64,000 nucleotides of DNA from Ophiodon elongatus (lineage: Eukaryota > Chordata > Actinopteri > Perciformes > Hexagrammidae). The DNA is taken from positions 1 to 64,000 of the forward strand of contig JACSYO010001703.1 in NCBI GenBank assembly GCA_016806645.1, given 5' to 3'. Position numbers and translations under genes: made by a program. Positions 40,801 to 52,300 of this stretch are shown here, piece by piece. The notes below the pieces were generated by a model. The model saw only the letters and a program-made list of their open reading frames with translations, did no database searches and had not been told where the DNA came from. The number at the start of each line of letters is the position of its first letter. Position 1 is the first letter of the stretch.

Positions 40801-42954
40801 ACTCTTCTTTTTCTCATGTCTGAATATACCTGTATTCATCCTGTGTCTGAAAAGCTCAGTTTTAGAGCATTTCAACGGAATTACGTTGCTAGGCAACCGC
40901 TTGGGTCCATGTTTACTTTCTGTCAGCTGATGTCATTCACAAACACTGCAACTAGAAATATATATACTGGAACATATTTAGAATGTTAATATCTAAAATT
41001 GTGAAATAGTCTATATTGTTACATCACAACTGAAATCCTGATGCTCATTTAAAGGCACAGTGTCTGAATACGGGCTGGATTCCCCCAGGGATTGAGCTTT
41101 ATATTATACACCTGCTTTATAATAAAACAATACCTGAAAATCTAACTTTTTACAATATGGGACCTCAAACAAAAGGTTTGAGGTCTCCACAGGCAGACAG
41201 GTTTATCTCAATCGGGAGCTTTCTAATCAAAGAATACATCATTTTATTTGTTACTTTTTTAAATCCCAGATTCATATCTTGACAGTTTTCATTCCGCTGT
41301 GGTGTTGAAACATGTTATTGTGGACCCAGCCCCTATCCATACCACATCGTAGTTTGAGTGGTTCTTCACTTCATTTTAGAGTCCAAACTCAAAGGTGTGT
41401 TTCAGTTTGTCATTTCGTTTTCAATCAGGATTCCCCCTGCTAGGTTGTTGTTGAATGTTCTCCCCGTTGATTAGAAACACACATCAGGTTCAGCATTGGA
41501 CAAAGTGCTCGGGTCAGTGGGATGTTACAGCTGTGGCGTCTCGCTAACACGCTGTGACCAGGACTCCCATGGATACAAAAGAGCACGTCATTTCCTAAAG
41601 TCACACATAGACACGACAAGCAAGTACACAGGGAATCAAAGTGAGAAATAGGTGGTGGTGCTGGAGGGGAGGAGGTCTGGTTCAGAGGTACCTTGACTTT
41701 ACAGCTCAACATCTTGAGCATCTCAGACAGATAACTACCCGTTTCCCACAGAGACAGACAGCGGTGGGTTTTTAAGTGGAGAGAAATGTTGATTGTTCAC
41801 TGAAAAGTGCTCAGACCTTTCCTGTTTATGGCTCTATGATTTAAAACCAAGGGTCCACTGAATTCTGATGAACTTTAGCACAATTCTAATTGTGTGCAAG
41901 TCTGTCTGATTTTGACATGAGTAATACTACAAACTAAACACTTCGTATTAATGTTGACTGTACACTGTTTTGGCAGTTGGTATGACAAGCTAATATATTT
42001 TAATGTTCGGTCTGAAACAGAGGCAGAATAAATGTGCATGTAGATGTCTGTCAACAGAAGCCAAACTGCCAGCTGTCAGCTAATTTGCCTGTTAAAAACC
42101 AAGACAGGTTGACAGGAAGAGGTTTCCATAGCAGCTTCACCTGGACATCCATCTGGGGGCATTCCACCTGAAAGCTCTTCGCCTTCCTGTGTGTATACTC
42201 GGACACATCAAGTGGCCGTTGAATCACTTCTCTGTTGGCGCAGACGTTCTCAGACGTTGCCCTGTGCAGCTTGCAGACAACAGGAAGGAGGCTGCAGGAG
42301 GCTTTACGGCCTCTCACCAGGCCGGCCTTGGTTTTGGTGAGCACAAAGTCATTCCTCACGGCTGTAACAGGCCTGTTTTAGCCTCGGCTGCAGCTGAATG
42401 GAGGTACAGAAATACATTTGTGGGGAAGCTATGTGGACACCTGTCCTGTCGTGGGCAAGACCACATTGCCGCAGACACACCATCAAAGTGCCAGGCAGCT
42501 ACAGAGAATGGAAGACAGATAAAGAAAAGAAAAGCATATCGTTTGATCTTAGCTGATGTAATCATGAGCTCCACATCAGAGAATCCCTCTATAGGTATTT
42601 AATGAAAGGCTGCAGATTCTATGGTTGTTTCTATTGATTACGAAATAATCATTCTGTGATAATGAATAGCACGTTTTATTTTTGGTGGTGACAAGTTCAT
42701 CATGTTGGATCTCAAAATGATCCAAACTGCCTTCACATGATTTTTTTATTGGATGAAAACCTGCAAGATTGAGATTTGTCATATAAAGGCCTAAATACTG
42801 TTTACACCATGTGTGACTTAACCTCTATTTGTCTGACCAACTCCTTGAAACCAGTTTGTCCCTTTAAGTTCTCTTAAAGTAACTTTAAAGGGTCAGTTCA
42901 GCAATTTACTATTGCACTACCATAAATGTGTGAGACCTCGACACCAACAACACT

Positions 42955-43195
42955 AAAGACATGTGGCAGGAGATCCACAACACTAAAGACATGTGGCAGG
43001 AGATCCACAACACTAAAGATATGTGGCAGGAGATCCACAACACTAAAGACATGTGGCAGGAGATCCACAACACTAAAGATATGTGGCAGGAGATCCACAA
43101 CACTAAAGATATGTGGCAGGAGATCCACAACACTAAAGATATGTGGCAGGAGATCCACAACACTAAATATATGTGGCAGGAGATCCACAACACCA
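42955..43195 (+). repeat. 30-bp tandem array derived from a LINE reading frame, 8 copies
   Basis: The unit atgtggcaggagatccacaa plus cactaaagac (30 bp) encodes MWQEIHNTKD in frame. The last copy changes to MWQEIHNTT and runs directly into LINE ORF2-like coding sequence (GYKSRSA... from 43199), so the array looks like an in-frame expansion of one segment of that ORF. Confidence 0.93.
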
Positions 43196-43425
43196 CAGGC
43201 TATAAAAGCAGGAGTGCCCACATTATGTGTGAGGCCACGTTTCCAGATGAGCTGAATACCTTTTCTGCTCACTTTGATCTCCTCAACAAAGAGTCAGCTG
43301 TCAAGTCTGCCAATCCAGAGGACTGGCCACTGTCAGTATCCACAGAGGATGTGGGGAAAACCCTGATGAGAGTAAATAGGAGTAAAGCTGCTGGACCTGA
43401 TAACATCCCTGGTGAATCCTTGTTG
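43196..43425 (+). mobile_element. LINE ORF2 fragment (CR1/L2/Rex-like clade), upstream of the RT domain
   Basis: The open frame reads FPDELNTFSAHFDLLN, then LSVSTEDVGKTLMRVN and RSKAAGPDNIPGESL. These match the DELNxFxARFE, DVRxALxRVN and RKAAGPDGIPG motifs just before and at the start of the reverse transcriptase of fish CR1/L2-like LINEs. Homology stops near 43425; the rest of the element is missing. Confidence 0.85.
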
Positions 43426-43893
43426 GTGCGACCCAGAGTTGGGGTTAGGTTGTATTCTGCATTGTTTAAAAAAAAAAAAAGATGTATTTCTGACAGAGCA
43501 GCCGATGATCAGCCATATGTGACTTTCTGGCAAAGGACTATTGTTTAATTTGAGCATGGATGATGTCAGTGATTTCCTCCAATTCTCTAAAATCTAACAT
43601 CCCTGTTTTAAATTTACCCTTAAAATCAACCCTCAAAAAGTGATGTTTAAAAAAAGCAACTGCCTCTTCAATATTAGCAATCAAGACTATTTGTTGCAAT
43701 TTCACTCTACATTATGAAGCTGGAAGGCCTGAATGCTGATTTGCCTCTGATGAGTGGCTTTTGTCTTTAGATCTCTAAAATCTGTCGGGGAGCAGAAAAT
43801 CAGGGCTAAAGTCATGTACTTTGAACTAGGCATAACTGTTGACTACCGCAGGACCACTATTAGTTTCCATTGTGATCCTTGGAATATTTGTAC

Positions 43894-44721
43894 TTTAAAG
43901 GGGCACTCCATCAATGTTGCCCGTGAAGCTGAGTTTACTTTTCACCAAGACAACTGTGCCCAACCAACCCGCTCTCACTCCCAATGCGATAAACACTTTT
44001 TGGTCAGTGCTCCTCGGCATCTCACACCGACTGCAACTGACTCCAATGTAAACACATTCATATCCTCATAAGCCGCTACCAGCATGCAGTATGATGTGGT
44101 ATGAAGTGAAAGATGGTCCATGCCAGTGGGAGGGGAGGTGGATGGGTCAAACAAACAGGACTAAAGAAACTTAGAGTAAATGTTGACGTTTTGTCGGTCG
44201 TTAATCACGTGAGTCATGTGACTCATTAGTGTTGTCGGTCACACGAGTTGATAGTCAAGTGACACATTTTTCACGTCTTAGTCCCTCAAGTCTTTAGTGA
44301 GTCAAGTTAACGTCAAGTTTGTTTTGAAGAGACTAATCATTTAAAGACACGTCCACAACTAACGCTAGAAGGGTACGTAGAAGGTTATAGTTAGGAGCTC
44401 AGGGAGCACTGACTGTGGCATTATTTGACGCATTGGGGTGAGAATGAGTCAGTGAAAACGGTTTTGTCTTTTGTGGCTTTAAAGGAGCTTTCTGTCTAAG
44501 TTTTGGCTTGAAACATTGCATTTATAAACTGTGGGCAGTGGAATTTGAAAGATGTGGGTGTTTTTATCAAGCAGATGACAAAACAATCCAGGCTTTGGGG
44601 GGCATGCCTCTTAGTAGGGACTAAAAGTAGTGCAAAGTCAGGATCATTGTCAACCTTTCTTTTTAAAAGCAGTTTCAACTTTATGGAAGTGGAACACTTA
44701 CTTGTTGCAGTGTCCTTTTAA
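43894..44721 (+). mobile_element. Possible TTAA-flanked MITE
   Basis: The left end tttaaaggggcactcca (43894-43910) and right end tgcagtgtccttttaa (44706-44721) are imperfect inverted copies about 820 bp apart, each next to TTAA. The interior is non-coding and includes CACGTG and TCATGTGA E-boxes at 44206-44221. Confidence 0.4.
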
Positions 44722-44838
44722 GGTTGACCAGAGAATGTGGCTTACTACATTTCAAGGAAGCCAATTGTTGTAAAAGTTGAAATGCCCTCAGAGACAAACA
44801 GTATAAAAAAAGAAAGAAAAAAGAACAGTTGTGGACTT

Positions 44839-45714
44839 TCAGTTCCTAAACCAACTGAAATTTGAGTTTAAACAAACTGAAGGTGAGGACGGAGTGTCGC
44901 AGTCAGAGCTGAGCTCCTGTTGCTCTGCGTGGATGTACAGGGTCCGGATGCTGTAGCATGTTCTCATCCCATCAAGCACTTCTGTAAATAAATCAATATT
45001 ATTTACACCCAATACTTTGTTATTAAGTAATGAATACACTTTTTGATACACATACTTTTTAATTGAAAAAAAAAGAAATGTATGATAAAAGTTAACCTTA
45101 GTCCAAAAACACAGATAACGACACACCTTACATTTACGGGATCATGATTTTATTGTCAACTCGCCTTAAGTCCGACTACAGCCATGTGCACAGCACATAC
45201 AGTGTGACATTTTATCAGGCCCTGGATAAAACTACAGGACGTCTGATAAAAACAGTTGATACAAAATAGTCATAAGACCACAGGACTCAGAATTATAGAT
45301 AGTACAGTATCATATCACCACTTCACAAAAGAAAGTCCTTTCCCTGAACGCAAATGTCCAGGCAGCAGAGTCAGAAAGAAATATATCAACAGTACAGTTC
45401 AGAACCGGTTTGAACGATACAATCTGGAGAGTTCTGGGACTACAGGCTAACTTTAGTTTGTCCTGAATGGAGTGTGTTTACAGACACACTCCCTGATACA
45501 CACCCAATTTCACTGCAAAATGGCCAGATCACCTACATTATACAAAATAAACATTTTCTTACTACATCCAGCCATTCATAGTCATTTTTTTGTTTTCTCA
45601 GATTTGTCCCTCCATCTTTTGTTGTCCTTTTATAGAAATACATTCAAATAACTTCACGGCAACATCTAGGAACAGTGTTCCTGCTACTCTGGATAATCCT
45701 CATGACGTCCTCGG
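44839..45714. other. Intergenic stretch, no gene seen
   Basis: AT-rich DNA between the MITE candidate and the Harbinger-like element; no exon or repeat recognised. Confidence 0.4.
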
Positions 45715-46355
45715 GTGCGTTCACACCATCCGCGTGGTGTGTTCACACCAAAAGCGTTGCGAGTATTCGACTATTTGTGGTTATTTCGCTTTTTCGCACT
45801 CGACGCGCCACCGGAGAGGGGGCGTGGCTTATCTCCGTGGAAATAGTTCATTTCCCCCCATCCACCGTGGAAGAAATAACCACTAGTTCTGCTTTGTACA
45901 TGTTGTGGAAGTCCCACAAACGTTGGAACATCAAACGCCCTCATGTCTGGGTTCATAACATCACCCGTAGTCGCACACAGCTTCTCCAGGAGCTGCGTCT
46001 GGAGGACTTCCGCTTCCAGACTATCGACTTCTCCTCCATAGTTTGATCAACAACGGCAGGACGGCGGTGATGACGGGCGGAGCTTCTCAACGCTGATTGG
46101 CGTTCGCAACTCAGCGTCATGCGAATTTTTCGCCCGAGTTGAAAAATTTCAACTCGCACGAATAAGCGAATTATTCGCGTCGCGTCATTCGCCGAGTTCG
46201 CGCGTTTTCGCGCCGCGTGGTTCGCGCGATTTCGCGCCGGGCGATTTGCCGCCCGGCGAAAATTCGCTTTTTCGCAACCATTTCGCGTCTGTGCATTGAC
46301 TTTGTATGTAATTTGGTCGCGCGAAAAATTCGCGCCGTGTTTGGTGTGAACGCAC
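45715..46355 (+). mobile_element. PIF/Harbinger-like non-autonomous element with a transposase N-terminal relic
   Basis: Terminal inverted repeats gtgcgttcacacca (45715-45728) and tggtgtgaacgcac (46342-46355) are perfect over 14 bp; the left end has a second nearby copy (gtgtgttcacacca). The interior at 45900-46046 has an open frame with RPHVWVHNITRSR and LLQELRLEDFRFQ, resembling the first part of Harbinger-type transposases (WVHxI... ELRxED..RF). It then hits a stop, so the catalytic domain is absent. The 3' half is rich in TTCGCG/CGCGAA palindromes. The 9-mer acagtgttc occurs at 45672 and 46354, possibly by chance. Confidence 0.75.
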
Positions 46356-46359
46356 AGTG

Positions 46360-48893
46360 TTCATTGGGACTATTTCTTCAGTAGAAAGTAGTTCCAGTCA
46401 AAACATGTTGTTCTGTGGGTTATCCTAGTGACAGGGACACTGCTTTTAGTGTTTCAAGGAGGAGGATATCTCCAACCCTGGGCATTTAGAAACAAAACCA
46501 TCGGCACGACTAGATACCAAGAGGGAGGGGAGAGAATGTTTTTTGTAATTTGGGTGAATTCACTTTTTAACAGTGATTTGGGAGGATATTTGGGAATATG
46601 GGGTGGTGTTGGGCAGTAGAATAAAATGAAGGAGTGTTTTTGTGATCAGTGTACAGCAGCCACTGTCTACCCGCATGCCGACGGGAACCATTCGGGCCGT
46701 CTGAGCAGAAAGCTTGTCACACCAGTCACAGACTGAGGACTTCAAGAACTACTTTGGTCTTGCTTGGACTGTAGCTGAATAACCAAATGAGCAGCCAGAG
46801 TAGAGGACTGGCCCTGGATCAGTGACAGAGGGCAGAAAGGTATTCTACTGTAAACACGATGGCCACCATGCAAAGCAGTGATACCGGAGAACACTGAGCA
46901 CAGCTGTGAGCACCAGACACACCAGTATACCTGCATGCATCACTGCTGACCAGCTGCAAGGTTTGAGAGGAGATTTAAGCAGACCCACTGTAACAAGAGA
47001 CGCCAGAGGACTAGCAGACAGTGACTTGTGCACTCATTCTGACAATTTGACATGAATCTCACAGTAGTGAGCCTGCTTGGCTTGGATCAGGCTCCACACC
47101 CATGCTGGTTTGCAGGAATCACAGCCTAAAGGCACCACAGCGACAGTTTGCATGATATTTGCTTGAGCTATTTGCAACTTAATAGCTAGCGTGTGCGTTC
47201 AGTGTGGCAGGCCTCTGCTTTAATGCATCATGACTTCCAGGGACTCTCACTCAACAGAGAAAACAGTACAATCCCAACAGGAGTTGGGCTGGTTACGATA
47301 TATGCTATCTTTTGTGGAATGTGGAAGCTGAGGTTTCAAACCTCTTAGATTAAAGACTTAATAAAACAAACAGGAGAGCATAGTAAAGAATAAAAACAGA
47401 AAACCGTTCAAATGTCACCCGTCCATCTTTAGACATGGTTTGTTGATGATTGGTGGATTTATTCATCAATTGCACCAAAGTGAGCCAATCAAACACAGCT
47501 CACACCTCCAGACAGCAACTTCCACCCAGCTCTGTTGGTTTAAAACTGTCCCCCCCTCCCCGAAAGGAATACCAGCACCTTCAGTTACTTCGAGGTTATA
47601 TTTACAAAATATATAAAGAAAAATATAGTGTTACTGGCCCTAGCAAATAGTACAGTCCAACAGCTGTCTGTAAATATTTCTCCCATGATTATCCTTTCTA
47701 AAAGTAAATTGCAGGGTAAAGATAGCCGGAACGTGACAAGGCGCAACTAGGACAACATGGCCACCAGAGCTGGGCAGAGACTCACAGAGAGACAGATGGA
47801 CACCAATACAAGAGAGAAGGAGTCTGGGAAATATGTACACTAATGCTGTAGGAAGTTAAAGCAAAGCCTGGAACGGGGTGTTGGTTCAGGGAAAGAGGAT
47901 CAACAAGAGTGAATTGGAAACTGGTTGTACCGGAACTGTGCCAAACTTTGTATCCTCAACAAAATGAGCTTATTTTATCCTGAGTGTGTTGTTGTTCATC
48001 ACTGCACAAGGAAATGACTGGAGAGGAAATGCACTTAGTAAATGACACTGATGTATAGCCTGAGAAACATCTTTGAAAACTGACGTAAGATTGTGCTTCA
48101 AGATACTAATTAGATTATTAAAGAAATCATTTGACAATTTGAGAGAAATGTTTATTTGCTTTCTTGCTGTTTATAAAATGACAGCGGCAAAAGTGAATGG
48201 TTCACTGGACTGAGTTAGGAGTGTTTTATTGCTTATGAATTCAACTTTTCATTTGTAAGAGCAAGACTGATATGTCTTCTTCCAAAAGATACATAGTGTC
48301 ACTTTCAGTGAAAGACGATGAGGGGAATGACATTATCTAGGGGAGACAACATTTGGCACACCACCGGCAGTATGTAAATATCTGATCGACTGGCACAGGG
48401 CTCCCCGGTCCCGAGCGATGCTGCCGTCCCGCTTCATAGCCAGCAGGCAGACATATTTCTTCCAGTCCAGAAGCTACCTGACAACCAGACATAACTTGAC
48501 TCAAAGAATAATCCTATTCCACAGTCAAGGCTACAGTTTCTCCGTTGCATTTCAGCACTTTGACCTTGCCTTTAAACGCCCAAATTCCACACTTATAGAA
48601 TGTCAAAGAGGATGCCGCTCTCTATCTGCAGTCTTATAGGTCTGACTGAGATTGACAGCAGAAAAGTTCAGAGTTCACCCCCCCCACCCCTGGTAGATCT
48701 ATAAACAGACCAGTGGAGGTTGTGGGGGTTCTTCGTCTCCCCCCTCCTCTGCCCCCCCTCCACCACCCCACCCCCTCTCTTTTTTCCCCAGCAGTAAGAT
48801 GATACTGTTTCAATTAGGCTCCAGTGCCACACAAAAGAGCTGGAGCATTTGGCAATCAGTGCCACTTCTGACACCCAAGACACTCGTGCCTCA
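46360..48893. other. Intergenic stretch 3' of fgf4
   Basis: About 2.5 kb without recognisable genes or repeat families. Confidence 0.45.
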
Positions 48894-48899
48894 TTTATT
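48894..48899 (-). terminator. Candidate fgf4 poly(A) signal (AATAAA on minus strand)
   Basis: Plus-strand TTTATT about 400 nt past the fgf4 stop codon; the intervening 3' UTR holds C-rich simple stretches near 48680-48780. Other signals further on are possible. Confidence 0.4.
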
Positions 48900-49301
48900 T
48901 TTTTGTCAAATTCTTTTAGGCTCAAAAATGTCCTGTTTTGTTGAAAATAATATTTAAAAAACAAACATTGTACAGCCATAAACGTGAACTGTTGCATATT
49001 TTCCCATCAGTGCAAAGTTAAAAACCAACATCCGTTGACAGGAATCCATTCAGTAGCAGCAAAAATCTGATAAATTAGAAAATGAAAACATAAATAACGC
49101 GTTTAAAAAAACCGCTTTGACCCCAACTCAATGGTGAAAAGACATAACCCTCCTTAAAAAATGGTTAAACATAAATAAAAAAAAGGAATATATACAAAGC
49201 TAAAGAAACATGATACACTTGCATAAGTGAAAGTGCATCATGGTTTGGAATCCCCCTCCCCCCTCTGTCTCATATTGAGGTGAAGTCTATTTATGAAGCC
49301 A

Positions 49302-52300
49302 CTAGATTCTTGGCAAGAAATGTGTCACCGTCATGGCGGGTGACACTCGGTTTCCTCTTTTTGTTTTGCCGTTCTTACTCAGGCCGATGTACATCCTCGG
49401 GTAAGCCACTGACTCATAGGCGTTGTAGTTGTTGGCAAGGAGCTTCTCTCTGAACTTACACTCGTTGTTGTAGTGCAACTGAAAGAGAAAAGAGGGAGAT
49501 ATACACTATAAGGATTATTTGAAAATGCTGATTGTTTGAAGGCCGAGACAAAACAAAGATTCTGGGACGTGTGTGTAGGGGGGGGGTCTTTAACTCTGTA
49601 TTGTTCTTTGTGATTACTATCAAACAATTGCTTTATTTCTGACCACAAAACTATTGTGCAGTAGTTGTTTCAGTCGGAGATTTAGACCAACATTTTGATT
49701 GTCAAATGATGAATGATGTGAATGAGGCAGGACTCAGGACACCATGCTCTGACTGCACTATTCTCTCTCAGGAAGAGGAATAATAGTATGTAATCTGGCA
49801 ATCATGAGGCTGTTTCAAATTGAATTTAGTTATTAACTTATTTTTAGACTGTTGCTTCATTAGTATACATGCTGTTGTATTCTTTAAAGGCGCAACATGT
49901 AATACTGAGCCACCTTGTCTAAAGAAACAGGGGCAGCATTTCACCTCTAGTATTGTATCCGTACAATCTAAATGTACAGTTATTAAAAAAGCAAACTCCT
50001 ATGTGACAGCAGGGCAAGACTACATTACATTCTGATAGTTTGTTTCTTGGCTTCACTTAGCGGCTGTGGCGACTTGGATTTGGCCCTCGAACATCTGAGC
50101 GCCTGGACTCACAACTGGGTCTGACCTGTGTATGGCAGCTGACTGGGTGGGAGTCGCAGCAGTCCCCCGGGATCAGACCCCCAGTGCTGGGGTTTTCACT
50201 TTCAGTTTGAGCTAACTGCTAGCGGAAGCTCCGTCCATTTTATGTGGAGGACGAGGTGAGGGTGGAGGTTATTTTCTCGTTTCTTGCATTTTGGATGTAA
50301 TCAAATAAACAAACTGTCAAAATGTAGACGGACGCTGAATGTATTATTGACAGCTCTACTTCTTGGTCCTCTCATGTTGGACTGAGGGCAGACTGGACGC
50401 TACTGGGACTCACTATTGCATCTTGAGGAACAGGTGGTACTACAAGACAGGACGGGCTGGGGCTAGCTGGTTAGCATGCTCATTATCTCATATCTCTGCA
50501 ACACAATACACAGACGTCTTTGAAATATTGTCAACACAGTAACATCGTCAACAGAATGTGAAGAGGTTTCAGTTTTAAACTCAAATTCTGACCAGTTCTT
50601 ACACATTGCACCTTTAAAGAACCAGGAAGTGCTGTTTGTCCACACATTGGTGCTCAGGAGTGGAGTGAGTCACATCAGGTATCCGTAACTTCAGCAGTAA
50701 GTTTGTGTGTAGGGCAAGTCTTTCTCAGTTCTACTAGCTCAACTAGCATCAACTGGATTCAAACCAGTGATTCAACTCTTAACTTAATCGTGCTGCACCA
50801 TTCAAACCTACTAAATGGCTTAGCTTTGCTAGTAAACATCTGTAGCAGCATCACAGCTGTTACATCATTCATCCATCGTTGGGGACAAAGCACACGATAA
50901 ACTTAAATGCTGCTTCTTTGTAAATTTAGGAATTACTTTTTCACATGTCTGCATACATGAAGCAATATGTGTGTTACAGAGTTAGTAGTATTCATGCAGT
51001 TTAGGGTGAACATTAGAGGGAAATATCTGATATTTAGTCTTTGATTTTGACGTTATCGGCATATTCATTTTTGTCATTGAAAGATATATTGTGTTATTTT
51101 GGTAAACATCTTCTCAATTTAGATAATGAATAAATAGCATTTGGATTAAGTGTCAGGTTACTCTTTAATCTAAACTGGCAATACATTAGCAAGCTAATGC
51201 AACTTTTGTCCATTGCACGCTAAGCAACAGTTGGGTATAAATATTTGGTATTAACTTCTCTGCATGTAGAACTAGTCTCTGTGGTGCAACTGGTTTCATT
51301 CTAATTTCATTACTTATTAATTCAGGGATGTGCAAATGACCATCTAGTTAATACTTTGTTAGAACATAGCTGAGTTTAAGAAGAAGTGGTGCAACCTGCT
51401 CCTGGGCTCCACCTTGATTTTAGTAATTTTCCTGTAAGACAGTCTCAGTGTTTGAAAGCTAACATCGACGATTATATGCACATTCCAGGACTTTTAGACT
51501 TAATGACAGCAAACCAATAAATAATGTGTCAGTCGTTCACAGTGTTCTACACTCACAGATCCGTACAGCTTTCCTCGTTGGTTCATGGCCACAAAGAGTT
51601 TGCTGCGAACGCCCAGCAGAGTCACCACTCCTCTCTCCACCGGAGAGATCTGCAGAAGACCTTCAGGGAAAACAAATCACACACACTGAAACATACTGGT
51701 TTGATGGAGAGAAGCAAACCTGCTGCTCCACACGGAGACACTGTGATCACTGTGTGTGGAACAGAAGATGAGCTGGATAGTCAGGAGCTCAACAGAAAGC
51801 TGAAGCAAACCACACGCCCAGAAAGAAAAGAACTGATACCACTTACTGCTTTTAAATATAAAATGAAAGAAATAGAGGCGGGTTCCCAAAAATGTAAATG
51901 TTTCTTGAATTAACTCGGTTATGTCACCGTCTTTTAACTTTTAGTTTCTTTTAACTTGTCTTGTTCTGTGTTTTTCTGTCTGTAACTATGTGTTTCTTAT
52001 GCTGCTGCCTGTCTCGGCCAGGTCTCTCTCGACAAAGAGATTTTTAATCTCAATGGGACTTATCTGGTTAAATAAAGGTTTAATAATAATAATAATAATA
52101 ATGAAGAAATCACTTTCTATTTGAGATTCAAGCAGTAAATGCTGATAAGCACTTTTACAGGTGATATAAAGTGCTATTTTATGCTCAATAACACAAGGAG
52201 ATTCATTTTGGTTTCACCCTTATTGGGTTTGGCAAGGTGTGGCACTGTGCAAGCCGGAGCTCATTGTAGATTCATACACAAATTCAGCTGTTGTGAGTAA

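Larger units (their letters stand above)
35040..48893. other. fgf19-fgf4 intergenic region
   Basis: About 14 kb with no supported gene. It holds several mobile-element remnants, tandem repeats and low-complexity stretches, listed separately. The remaining unique AT-rich parts, for example 39720-40070 and 47000-48300, are where cis-regulatory elements of the FGF cluster would be sought. Conservation cannot be judged from one sequence. Confidence 0.55.
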
